Below are positions 50,012 through 58,213 of a stretch of DNA of 64,000 bases, in pieces. The DNA is taken from assembly GCA_964515195.1 (NCBI GenBank), contig CAZETK010000004.1, positions 27,439 through 91,438 on the forward strand, in the 5' to 3' direction. This DNA is from Ga0074139 sp964515195 (GTDB lineage: Bacteria; Bdellovibrionota; Bdellovibrionia; Bdellovibrionales; Bdellovibrionaceae). Every line of letters starts with the position of its first letter. Positions within the stretch are counted from its first letter, which is position 1. A program made the position numbers and the translations under genes. The notes below the pieces were generated by a model. The model was not told the DNA's origin and searched no databases. It saw only the letters and a list, made by a program, of their open reading frames with translations.

Positions 50012-50144
50012 GGCGTAGCTACGCCATGCTACTCGTAACAGTGTGATTTGAATAATTACGCGGGGTTAGGACCCAAAAAGTCCACCCCGCCAATTTCAAA
50101 TCATAAAAAATTTAAAAAATGACGGAATCGCGGGAAACCCCGCG
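50012..50144. other. Cluster of palindromes just past the integrase
   Basis: Three structures: the perfect palindrome GGCGTAGCTACGCC (50012-50025); a two-tier hairpin with arms GCGGGG/CCCCGC and GGAC/GTCC (50060-50090); and CGCGGG/CCCGCG around AAAC (50129-50144). They lie in the 249-bp gap between the integrase and the next gene, where an attachment site or terminators would be expected. No tRNA end is seen. Confidence 0.4.
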
Positions 50145-50239
50145 CGTTCCAAACACTTGAAAACACACGATCCTAACTCGCGGATCAGGTTCTACGGTTC
50201 TTCTTGACCGAAAAATAGGAATAAATTTACCATCACAAA

Positions 50240-50878
50240 ATGACGGAAAATCAGGTTGATGATACATCTTATATGGATCTTCTTTTTCAAAACAAATTAC
50301 CTGAAGCTTACGAAGCTTGTATGAACGCCTTGAAGACCTGCAAGCCTAGCCGGGAACGTATTCACAAAGGTATTTTATGTCATATTTTGAACTCAATGGG
50401 GCGGCATAACGAGTCTGATGTAATCTTAGAGCGTTTAGTTTTGGAGAGCCCTGATGATCATCGTCTCTTGCATAATTGGGCAGCGGTGAAGAGGATGCTA
50501 GGTCAGTACCAAAACGCACTAGAAATGTTTGAAAAGGAGAGGAGTATGATCGAAAACTCTAACGATGCCCTCTCTATTGCAACTAACGCCTACGAATTAG
50601 GTAAAACAAACCACATGTTAGAGAACCATGAAGAAGCATTGAAGTATGCCACGCTAAGCTTTTTGGTGAGTCAAAAATGTGAAGATCCAATTATGCATGG
50701 CTGTGTCTACCGTCTTTTAGGTGATCTCTACTCTTCTTATTGCAAAGAAATTGGACTTACTTTTTATGACCAAGCAAAAAGCTATTTTTCTAAGGGAATG
50801 GACCCGCGAGCAGTGACAGATATTGATCAGCGAGTGGAGTCCGTCATCAATGGGAAAGATCCAAAATTTATTTCCTGA
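50240..50878 (+). CDS. TPR-like cytoplasmic protein
   Basis: 212 aa without signal peptide. Helical tetratricopeptide-like units: MNALKTCKPSRERIHKGILCHILNSMGRHNE, LLHNWAAVKRMLGQYQNALEMFEKE, AYELGKTNHMLENHEEALKYA. Such repeats bind other proteins. No enzymatic motif. First gene beyond the island boundary with no close neighbour on its strand before 51071. Confidence 0.65.
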   Translation: MTENQVDDTSYMDLLFQNKLPEAYEACMNALKTCKPSRERIHKGILCHILNSMGRHNESDVILERLVLESPDDHRLLHNWAAVKRMLGQYQNALEMFEKERSMIENSNDALSIATNAYELGKTNHMLENHEEALKYATLSFLVSQKCEDPIMHGCVYRLLGDLYSSYCKEIGLTFYDQAKSYFSKGMDPRAVTDIDQRVESVINGKDPKFIS

Positions 50879-51070
50879 ACAAAATCACTGAATTAACGGC
50901 TCACTCTTAATCAGGATTATATAGAAAAGATGCTGCTCCGGTGGGGCCCTCTTGTGTGTCCGCTTCTGTAACAGTTTTGCGCGGCTGCAATCTATTCCTT
51001 TTCTGGACATCCTCTTTTAATACGACTATGAAAACTCCTTATTTAGGGGAGTGTCATAATTCGACTTTTA

Positions 51071-52069
51071 ATGATCTTGATCTTGTTTTATGTGTCGCCA
51101 GTATTAGCGGCTCCTCCAGTTTACATAAATTTAAAAAGTCATTTTAAATCTTTTGTTGAAAAAGCACATAATGCGGATTTCGATACTCAATTGAAGATAT
51201 GGCAAGTCGAAGTCGAATCAGCATTACCCCAGATTTATTCCGAGTTGCTTTCACAGTTACCGGATAAAACCATAGAACAAAATCGTCGTGAGAAAGCCCA
51301 GAAATGGTTTCCTTTTATGTTTGCTCATGCGGATAAAATCCTCGCTCAGTTCGATAACTTCACTCAAGCAGGATGGCCTATGGCGCAGCGTTTAGCTGCA
51401 AGGTATCCTCAAGTGGATTTTTCTAATGTAAAAGTCATCTCAATGCCATCACTTATGATGTTTAATGGCCAAGTCCGAATTATAAAAGGACAAACAGTTG
51501 CAATGTTTGGAATGGACTTCTTACAACTAGTTGATGAAAACCCTAAGCTGATTGAAGGGGCTGATTTAATAAATGATGCCTCCATCCTGGTGGCTCATGA
51601 GTTTACTCATGTACTTTATCATAGGATCGTGAAGTTTGATGAGTCAGAGTATTCGGCTTACGGTCTTTTTGGTCCTTTATGGAATGAAGGTCTAGCACAG
51701 ATGCACAGCCAAATGCTTGTCCCTGGTGCCGATCTTACGACAGTGCTTATGGAGCGTAATTTAGCAGCGAAATGCACAAGAACCCAGGTTGCTCAATGGG
51801 CTGCAATGTATTTAGAAGATAGCAAGGTGACTTCTGAAGATGAACTCATGTCATACTATGGTAAGTGGTTCTTAATGAATAACTGGAAGGCTTTAGGAGT
51901 GCCACGTGCCGGTTATTGTTTAGGATACCATACTGTCTTAGTGGCGATGAGAGAACAGTCTTTCAATGAACTTTTAAGCCTGAAGCCTGATGAAGCTTAT
52001 GCTGTGATTAAGAAAGCTTTGACGGAAATGGCAGATACGCAACAATATCGGAGAGAATTAAACCATTAA
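51071..52069 (+). CDS. Predicted exported zinc metalloprotease (HEFTH, gluzincin-like)
   Basis: 332 aa. The zinc motif VAHEFTHVLYHR (HExxH) is near residue 178, followed by a downstream Glu in WNEGLAQMHSQ, as in gluzincins. Signal peptide ends ...VSPVLAAP. Family not certain. ATG 51071 has no ribosome site and a weak signal n-region. An ATT at 51059, with GGGGAG 7 nt upstream, would add MRLL and a positive charge; this is a possible non-standard start. Probably acts in the periplasm or outside. Confidence 0.75.
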   Translation: MILILFYVSPVLAAPPVYINLKSHFKSFVEKAHNADFDTQLKIWQVEVESALPQIYSELLSQLPDKTIEQNRREKAQKWFPFMFAHADKILAQFDNFTQAGWPMAQRLAARYPQVDFSNVKVISMPSLMMFNGQVRIIKGQTVAMFGMDFLQLVDENPKLIEGADLINDASILVAHEFTHVLYHRIVKFDESEYSAYGLFGPLWNEGLAQMHSQMLVPGADLTTVLMERNLAAKCTRTQVAQWAAMYLEDSKVTSEDELMSYYGKWFLMNNWKALGVPRAGYCLGYHTVLVAMREQSFNELLSLKPDEAYAVIKKALTEMADTQQYRRELNH

Positions 52070-52189
52070 TGAAAACCACCCAGACCTTATATGCGTAGGC
52101 GAAAGTGAATCCAAATTTCTAATCTTGGGGCCGACATAAAAAAACTAGTATCGGCCAAAGCCCTTGCCCCAGCTGTGGAATCATCATAG
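52070..52189. terminator. Convergent intergenic hairpin region
   Basis: Between the convergent metalloprotease and large exported-protein genes lies GGCCGA ... TCGGCC with an A-rich loop (about 52130-52165) and a complementary GGGC/GCCC pair. It may end transcription from both sides. Confidence 0.35.
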
Positions 52190-53989
52190 TTACTGGATCT
52201 TGGGCTTCACCGTGATGAATCGTCCAATATCGCCAACGATTTCAAAGCCGATTTCTTGAAACAACTCAAGAAGGTGTTTCAGCCGGTGGTCAGGGGTCCT
52301 ATAGCTTCCATTGTCGATGGCGACTTTATAGGAAATGGATTTTTTACCCCCGGTAACTGGCACGATGGAGGACCTCCAGACGGTGTAGACGTCGGGACGG
52401 GTTTCCGTCGGCAATCCTTGAGGAACAAACTGGATTCGGTATTTTGTCTTTTTAAATTCAAAATTGTAACCATTGCCAAAAATACCCCTGGGTGAATACT
52501 TAAAGCTGGAACCCACTTCAATACGAAGACCTGATTCATTAAACACTGTGGAGCCCTTAAGAAAATCGGCCCACTTCTCAGCCCCATCGCGATCCAGATA
52601 GTTATAGAGAATCTTATTTTGTTCATCCACTGTCCAAGTTTTATCAACAGGTTCGATCTTCACATCAGGAGGAAGGTATTGGATTGATTCTGAATCGATC
52701 CTTCCGTTCTTAACTTTGTGAAGGGTGACGTAGTTGATCTTATTTTTAATATGAGGATCAATTGAGAAGTTCTCGACTTGGCCTTGAGATGGTATTGTAA
52801 GGTTCTTAGCATAGAGCTTTGAACCTTTGATTGAAGTGGAGTCTCCAACGTTTAGATTGCCATCTAATGTGGAATCATAAATCTCGCTTTGAGAACCGAT
52901 AAAAACTTTTCCCCTGACGCTAGTGTGGCGTAATTTAGAATCTCGTCCGATTGCGATGGTGGAGACTGAGGGGGCAGAATCATTGTCAAAGTAAAAAGTG
53001 ACATTTTCAATAATAGAATTCTCGTCTGCTATAATAGTGACGGGCTGTTCAAAAAAAGTGTTCTTGATCACAACTGCACTTGCAACATCGGAATCTTTTC
53101 TGAGGATCGCTCCTAGTCCCACAAGGGCGCTTTCATCAATGTGGGACATCGTATGCACACGCCCCCCGCCGTAGGGAGCCACTGTCCATTGGAAGGAATT
53201 TTCATCCACTTCCGAGTTTCGTAACTCGATTTCCTCAATGGCCATGTAGAAATTTGTTAACGCCTTTTGCTCGTCTGAGGTTAATCTACGGTATTGCCCT
53301 TTGTATTGTTCACGATAGAGTTCAAGATAGTGACTAAGACCCGTGGTGAATCGCGCTATGGCCGAATAGTTTTTGCCTCCGTACATGTCCCGTAGGGTCG
53401 TCAATCGTTCGTGAATCATTAAAAGGCTTTGGTCCTTAAGACTCATTCTTACAAAAAGAGGTTCAACCAGGAATGTTTCTTCCCCCGCTGTGCAGGCCAC
53501 CTGTTCAACTCGAGCTCCGGTTGGCAGAATATAGGACTTTCTTCCCCCTGGAGCGCAGTACATTCCCAGCTCCTCTTGGTTTCGAACAGCGTATACGCGA
53601 AGCTTGCTTTTCCGAGTCGAGAGTTCCTTCATAAGCTTTGCGATATCACTCTTAAAGGTGTCTAAGTCGGGTTTTACTTCGACAGAGGGCTTATCCTTCT
53701 TCTTTCCTGAAGCCGGCTTCTTCGCGCTAAGAGATTCTAAATGGTTTTTGGAGACTTCAAGATAGCTTTTTACGGCCATTAAAATTCGGGGATTTAAAGC
53801 TCGCAGCGGTGGCATATTGTTAGGCTGCTGTCCGCTCATGTCTAAAAAAGGATCCGCCAATACAACAGAGTCATCCGGGAGAATGACGGCATCGCCTCCG
53901 CCTCCTGTGCTGGGTCCTGCGGTCAGAGCTTGCGTACTGAAAATAAGGGCTACCAATAAGCCAGTGAGCTTATGAAAAGATTGAGGCAT
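52190..53989 (-). CDS. Large exported protein with beta-helix-like middle
   Basis: 599 aa from ATG 53989 (AGGAGAG 7 nt upstream); the frame extends to 54058 without support. Signal peptide (KLTGLLVALIFSTQALTAG), then GGGGDAV. Residues ~300-440 show short repeating strands (AIGRDSKLRHTSVRGKVFIGSQSEIYDSTLDGNLNVGDSTSIKGSKL), the pattern of right-handed beta-helix folds. The end has KPKIQ after a globular domain. No catalytic motif recognised. Probably periplasmic or surface-associated. Divergent from the TIGR02147-type regulator gene. Confidence 0.68.
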   Translation of the reverse strand: MPQSFHKLTGLLVALIFSTQALTAGPSTGGGGDAVILPDDSVVLADPFLDMSGQQPNNMPPLRALNPRILMAVKSYLEVSKNHLESLSAKKPASGKKKDKPSVEVKPDLDTFKSDIAKLMKELSTRKSKLRVYAVRNQEELGMYCAPGGRKSYILPTGARVEQVACTAGEETFLVEPLFVRMSLKDQSLLMIHERLTTLRDMYGGKNYSAIARFTTGLSHYLELYREQYKGQYRRLTSDEQKALTNFYMAIEEIELRNSEVDENSFQWTVAPYGGGRVHTMSHIDESALVGLGAILRKDSDVASAVVIKNTFFEQPVTIIADENSIIENVTFYFDNDSAPSVSTIAIGRDSKLRHTSVRGKVFIGSQSEIYDSTLDGNLNVGDSTSIKGSKLYAKNLTIPSQGQVENFSIDPHIKNKINYVTLHKVKNGRIDSESIQYLPPDVKIEPVDKTWTVDEQNKILYNYLDRDGAEKWADFLKGSTVFNESGLRIEVGSSFKYSPRGIFGNGYNFEFKKTKYRIQFVPQGLPTETRPDVYTVWRSSIVPVTGGKKSISYKVAIDNGSYRTPDHRLKHLLELFQEIGFEIVGDIGRFITVKPKIQ

Positions 53990-54069
53990 AGGGCTCTCTC
54001 CTAACTCTAAAAGTGCGGTCCAAACTTTGTGACGAAGAGGGATGTAGCATGACGCCAATAGTTAGTAAA

Positions 54070-54084
54070 TTAATTGTTAATTAA
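54070..54084. promoter_or_regulatory. AT-rich palindrome between divergent genes
   Basis: TTAATTGTTAATTAA, arms TTAAT/ATTAA around TGTTA, 43 bp before the TIGR02147-type regulator start. Possible operator or UP-type element. Confidence 0.3.
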
Positions 54085-54127
54085 CTTTATCCTTTCTTTT
54101 AATCAAAAGATTTACTATCTGGGCCTG

Positions 54128-54988
54128 ATGATTTCGATTTTTGATTATCAAGACCCTGTAGAATTTTTAAAGGCCTACGTGAATCAACTTCCCCCTCGCA
54201 AGAAAAGGGGGATTTACAATCGATTGAGTGAGGCCGCCAGTGTATTTCCCTCTTATCTAAGCCAAATTCTGTCTGGGAAAAGGCAATTTAATTTAGATCA
54301 GGCCCTGGGTGTGGGTGAGTTTTTAGAATTGAGTACGAAAGAAAAGCGCTACTTTCTTCTGCTTGTTGAAAAAACCAGGGCTGCTTCTCAGCGCCTGCAA
54401 CAGGAATTACAAAAACAGATTGAAGAGACCCAAGCAGCTCATAACCGCATTTCCAGTCATGTTCAGTTCGATAACTTCGAAGTCAACGAAGAAGAACAGG
54501 CCCGATTTTATTCCTCCTGGATTTATGCGGCCATTCGTTTAGCGACCGCTCTTCCTGAGTGCCACGAAAGTCAGGCCATTGCAAAAAACCTGCATCTTCC
54601 GCAAAAAACAGTGGATCGAGCACTGAGTTTTTTGGCAAAAACAGGGCTTTGCCAAGAGGGCGAAATCGGATGGACAGTTGGCCTTAAACACACCCATCTT
54701 CATCCCGAATCCCCCCATATTATTTCCCACCATCGCAGCTGGCGTCTAAAAGCCATCGACAAATATCCCACATTGAATCTTTCCCAGGAGTTGGCCTATA
54801 GTGTGGCGGCTTGTCTTTCCAGGGAGGATGCCTTGAAGATTCGACAGATGTTGATTCAAACCATTGCGGAGCTTCGTAAGATTTCAGATCCTTCACCGTC
54901 GGAATGCCTTTATGCTTTGAATTTAGATTGGATCCAGGTCACTGATGATGGGTCAGAATCACGTGGCCGACTCTCAAGTAATTCCTAA
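54128..54988 (+). CDS. TIGR02147-family protein (HTH-type regulator)
   Basis: 286-aa regulator from ATG 54128. MISIFDYQDPVEFLKAYVNQLPPRKKRGIYNRLSEAASVFPSYLSQILSGKRQFN begins this family, which is abundant in Bdellovibrionota and Fibrobacter. The N-terminal HTH contains the sequence SYLSQILSGKRQFNLDQALGV; a winged-helix-like segment follows at ~155-200 (LPQKTVDRALSFLAKTGLC). Best single taxonomic clue in the window. Targets unknown; the divergent exported-protein gene is a natural candidate. Confidence 0.88.
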   Translation: MISIFDYQDPVEFLKAYVNQLPPRKKRGIYNRLSEAASVFPSYLSQILSGKRQFNLDQALGVGEFLELSTKEKRYFLLLVEKTRAASQRLQQELQKQIEETQAAHNRISSHVQFDNFEVNEEEQARFYSSWIYAAIRLATALPECHESQAIAKNLHLPQKTVDRALSFLAKTGLCQEGEIGWTVGLKHTHLHPESPHIISHHRSWRLKAIDKYPTLNLSQELAYSVAACLSREDALKIRQMLIQTIAELRKISDPSPSECLYALNLDWIQVTDDGSESRGRLSSNS

Positions 54989-55111
54989 AATTAAAGACTG
55001 GGATTTGTAAAATCTTTTATGTCACTGAGTCAGTTGGGAGAAAACAGTGTATCCGTACGCCACCATGATTTCGAACAAGGCTTGTGAAATGTATGACGGT
55101 TGGACCTAGTT

Positions 55112-55858
55112 TTATTCAGAAGCCTCTGCTTTCAGACTTATTTCCTTTAATTGGCCTTGCACCCACTTGGCAGCGGGAAGAATAGGAATATCGCCTATAA
55201 TACTGCTGTTTATTCCCACAACGATATCTTCGCCTTCCTCATTCTGACAGTAAATCGGGCCTCCAGAGTCGCCGTGGGCAGAGGCGGTGCTAACCTTCAG
55301 GATCCCATCTTCAATTGTAGACACACTATCTTCACGGGATAAGTTTTCAGCATAAAAACCCCGAGAAAAACCTCCCGCTCTGCATTTATTGAGTCGCAAA
55401 AGATCTGATTGCAAGCCTTCCGAGAAGGCTAGCTTTGGAAATGGCTTTCCTGTATTGATCGAGTAGGTCGTAAAAACTAATGCAAAATCGTTTTGGTCTA
55501 AAAGATCAAAATTATATTTTGGGTTGGCAATAACGCGGACAATCTCCATTTGATGAAAGCTAAAATGATACAAAGCCTCTTTAGGCTGAGAGGGATCGAC
55601 AGCTCGGGGACAGTACATTTTCACTTGGTCTGCGGAGTAAGGGGTGATTTTCTTAGTTTTGTAATTGTAATCTAATACACAATGAGCGGCCGTCAGGTAC
55701 AAGCCTGGTATCAAAGGAAAGGTTGTGCACGATTTTACCTTGGGAATTTGTAAAAGGCAGGCCGCCGGAGGTGAGTCAGGAATCACATACTCAACTCGTT
55801 CTGCCGCCCATGACAAGGAAATGGTCAGCAGGCAAAATATGGCACTAAAAGCCTTCAT
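55112..55858 (-). CDS. Secreted trypsin-like serine protease (S1)
   Basis: 248-aa chymotrypsin-fold protease: signal peptide (AFSAIFCLLTISLSWA), catalytic His in LTAAHCVLD, Asp in DQNDFALVF and Ser in GDSGGPIYC. Six or more Cys suggest disulfides. Exported and probably acting outside the cell. Predatory bacteria use many such proteases; here this is only context. Confidence 0.9.
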   Translation of the reverse strand: MKAFSAIFCLLTISLSWAAERVEYVIPDSPPAACLLQIPKVKSCTTFPLIPGLYLTAAHCVLDYNYKTKKITPYSADQVKMYCPRAVDPSQPKEALYHFSFHQMEIVRVIANPKYNFDLLDQNDFALVFTTYSINTGKPFPKLAFSEGLQSDLLRLNKCRAGGFSRGFYAENLSREDSVSTIEDGILKVSTASAHGDSGGPIYCQNEEGEDIVVGINSSIIGDIPILPAAKWVQGQLKEISLKAEASE

Positions 55859-56012
55859 AAGAAACTCCTCATTTCAAATCCAGCGACTAGGCGAGCCCTA
55901 CATAAGAGACCGCCAGCCATGCTCCCTATTCTAGCAATACCGATGCCTGCGCCCGTCAATATCCATCAAAAGCCGAAATCCCCAGAAGTACGGACTTGCA
56001 TTTCATACTGAG

Positions 56013-56150
56013 TTTGTACGAGGCAAGAAAGGGCACCCTCTCTTTTATTCGTCGAAAAGATCCTTTAGATGGAAACATGAATGGCTGATCGGGGCTCTAA
56101 AAGAGTATCGAGCGCAAAACGGTTGGACTAGCCTAGCTGATGCCGTCTAA
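56013..56150 (+). pseudogene. Gene remnant (C-terminal fragment)
   Basis: Open frame FVRGKKGHPLFYSSKRSFRW, then KHEWLIGALKEYRAQNGWTSLADAV, stop at 56150, with further coding-looking codons upstream to about 55964. No start or ribosome site. It looks like the end of a lost protein. The rest of the 350-bp gap 55859-56208 is otherwise empty. Confidence 0.35.
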
Positions 56151-56208
56151 GGGAATTCATTGAGTTGCGCATTCTTCTTAAAAATTAAGAAGAACATGTA
56201 ATGGGCTT

Positions 56209-56583
56209 CTATGTCGAAAATGCAATCACATGCCCATCGAGGTCGGCCACGTATCCAGCGCTTTCGCCCCAGCCTCGCATTTGAAATTCCGAGAGAAGTC
56301 TGCCGCCCGCATCGAGGGCTCGTGATATGGCTGCTTGCGGGTCTTCCGTACGGAGGTAAACTTCAGCGCGAGGAACACCCTTGGCGGATTCAGGATCTTG
56401 GATCGTGTCTCCTAAGAGCTTCTTGATGCCTTGAGAGGGCATTAGACCGAGGATACAGCTTTCAGTAAGTTTGAATTCAGTCATTCCCGGGACATTCAGA
56501 GTAGGATCTTGACTCAGTAATCGCTGATAGAATTCTGTGCTGCGCGCTTGATTGCTTACGTAGAAAATAAAATGGCAAATCAT
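56209..56583 (-). CDS. VOC-family protein
   Basis: 124-aa single VOC module: HFIFYVSNQARSTEFYQRLL, LNVPGMTEFKLTE, GVPRAEVYL, DLDGHVIAF. Closely related to the VOC protein at 14681-15061, including the shared LNVPGMTEF and GLMP motifs. Substrate unknown. Stand-alone gene with no operon partner. Confidence 0.82.
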   Translation of the reverse strand: MICHFIFYVSNQARSTEFYQRLLSQDPTLNVPGMTEFKLTESCILGLMPSQGIKKLLGDTIQDPESAKGVPRAEVYLRTEDPQAAISRALDAGGRLLSEFQMRGWGESAGYVADLDGHVIAFST

Positions 56584-56969
56584 ACCAGCGAAATAACATG
56601 AGGAAAGGTGTTCGTCACGTCGACATGTTCACCAATTTAGCGAAGGGGAGACTCCGATATGTAGCTGATAACGCGTTGGGTGTCGCTCATTTCCGATGCA
56701 GCCACGTACGTCGAATTCGCAAGCCTGAAGCCTATGAGATTACCTTGCGGTCAACAGGCCAGGAATAAAGTGGTTTAATAACAGACTATTGAAATACCAT
56801 TTTCAATGTCATTAAGACTTACTTCCGGATTTAAGAAAACAACCAGTTTCGTTCTTCCCGATAAAGAGCCCATTTTGTACAAGGCCAAGTTGTCGCTAAG
56901 GCTAAAGTCTTCATTTCATCCTCCAATATTTGGCGAATGTAGCCTTATTCAACTCAAGTTTTGGATTTA
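56584..56969. other. Intergenic stretch, no supported gene
   Basis: 386 bp. A frame of 55 codons (56806-56973, MSLRLTSGFKKTTSFVLPDKEP) overlaps the end of the rhodanese gene but has no ribosome site. The motif GGTGTCGCTCATTTCC near 56680 is nearly the same as one near 48350, possibly chance. Confidence 0.3.
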
Positions 56970-57326
56970 TTAACAGCTTGGCGCAAAACCTTCACAAGGC
57001 TGATTCAATCTTTGTGAAGCTTCTTGCATGCTTCCCAAATCTTCTAAATCGGTAAAACCTTCTTCCTGCATGATAATCACAGCTTGCCGGGAGCGATTGC
57101 CGCTGCGACAATAAACTTTGTAGGCTCTGTTTTTATCGAGTTTTGAAATTTCTTCTATGAAGTTGGGCTTTTTAATATCAATAAGAAGGGCGTCTATGAG
57201 ATGACTCTCAAGATATTCCGCTTCAGTTCGCACATCAATAATTGTGTAGTCTGCAGCGAACATGGTAGCGGGAGCTGATAATCCAATTAGAAAAAGAACT
57301 GCGAAAAATTTGGTTTTGAAACTCAT
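56970..57326 (-). CDS. Periplasmic rhodanese-like protein
   Basis: 118 aa with signal peptide (FFAVLFLIGLSAPATMFA). A single rhodanese domain: DYTIIDVRTEAEYLESHLIDALLID, active loop YCRSGNRSRQA with the catalytic Cys, and a final FAPSC. Transfers sulfur or handles thiols outside the cytoplasm. Length fits a minimal one-domain rhodanese. Confidence 0.88.
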   Translation of the reverse strand: MSFKTKFFAVLFLIGLSAPATMFAADYTIIDVRTEAEYLESHLIDALLIDIKKPNFIEEISKLDKNRAYKVYCRSGNRSRQAVIIMQEEGFTDLEDLGSMQEASQRLNQPCEGFAPSC

Positions 57327-57407
57327 CCTTCCCCCTATTTTAAACTATGTTTTCCAGCGAGGTTCATAAGATATGTATAAGGATAGTCGCTTGCAATCAG
57401 TTTGATC

Positions 57408-57422
57408 TGACTCCCGGAGTCA
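57408..57422. promoter_or_regulatory. Palindrome TGACTCC-C-GGAGTCA
   Basis: Perfect 15-bp palindrome in the 260-bp gap upstream of the rhodanese gene and downstream of the DUF1653-like gene. Role unknown. Confidence 0.3.
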
Positions 57423-57586
57423 TTTGAAATACAATTGATCATTTTTTGATGTATTACAGTATCCCAGCTTACAGAACAAATGCTCTTCTCTATGTGTTGG
57501 TAAACACCAAAAAAGAAATTTTAATAGATCGTAATTAATGAGAACAAGGAAATTTCCCGCAGCAAAATGATCTGATTAAGCTTCTA

Positions 57587-58144
57587 TCATTTCAATGAAC
57601 GCTCTAGAATAATCTTAAAACCCCCCTCGTCCGACAAATGAGTCCCTATAATTTCAAAGCCGAATTTCAGATTTAAAGTCAGCATCTCTTTGAAACGATT
57701 TTGAGACTTAGTTTGAATTTTGCGATAGCCTTTTCCTCGGCACCACTTGTCCAATTCATACCCAAGCTTAAATCCCACAGGCTTGCCATCAAGGAAAGCG
57801 ATAGCCAGGTGAAATTGACTATGATTGTCTAGGTTCGTTTTGAACCACACTGGATCCCATTCTCCAAAGCATTCCCGGATTATGTTCGATAAAATTGAAA
57901 TTACAGCATCAGAGATCTCCGTGAAAGCATGAACCACGGGTTGGATGGGCGCAAATCGTGGCATTGACTTCCCATCAACCTGAACATCTTCAAAAAACAT
58001 ACTATAAGGGCGAACCCACACCTTTGCGCGGGGGTTATCATAAAGACATTCGTAGACGACAACATCTTCCAATGTTTCGCTATGCTTGGCTGTCCCAATA
58101 AATTTATAGGTTTTATTTTTATAATGACGGTAAAGCTTCGACAT
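57587..58144 (-). CDS. DUF1653-like domain fused to an acetyltransferase-like domain
   Basis: 185 aa from ATG 58144. Residues ~1-75 match the DUF1653 pattern (YRHYKNKTYKFIGTAKHSETLEDVVVYECLYDNPRAKVWVRPYSMFFEDV). Residues ~100-185 look like a GNAT-type fold (DPVWFKTN, HLAIAFLDGKPVGFKLGYEL, CRGKGYRKIQTKSQNRFKEMLTLNLKFGFEIIGTH). The acetyl-CoA loop is partly recognisable as CRGKGYR. The fusion of these two families is unusual. Cytoplasmic; function unknown. Confidence 0.68.
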   Translation of the reverse strand: MSKLYRHYKNKTYKFIGTAKHSETLEDVVVYECLYDNPRAKVWVRPYSMFFEDVQVDGKSMPRFAPIQPVVHAFTEISDAVISILSNIIRECFGEWDPVWFKTNLDNHSQFHLAIAFLDGKPVGFKLGYELDKWCRGKGYRKIQTKSQNRFKEMLTLNLKFGFEIIGTHLSDEGGFKIILERSLK

Positions 58145-58213
58145 GGTTTGCACCTGACTCTTGAGTGAAACCCTGCCTTAACTTAATTATGGCGTGGTGT
58201 CCAGTTAAGAGCC

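Noticed and set aside
49991..50239. tRNA gene or tRNA 3' end as integrase attachment site
   Set aside because: No cloverleaf, T-loop or CCA-proximal pattern could be found; the stems present are simple hairpins.
48346..56700. Shared GGTGTCGCyCATTTCC motif near 48350 and 56680
   Set aside because: Only about 16 bp agree and surrounding sequence differs, so chance cannot be excluded.
56806..56973. 55-codon plus-strand open frame upstream of the rhodanese end
   Set aside because: No ribosome site, overlaps the 3' end of the rhodanese gene and has no recognisable family; not strong enough to call.
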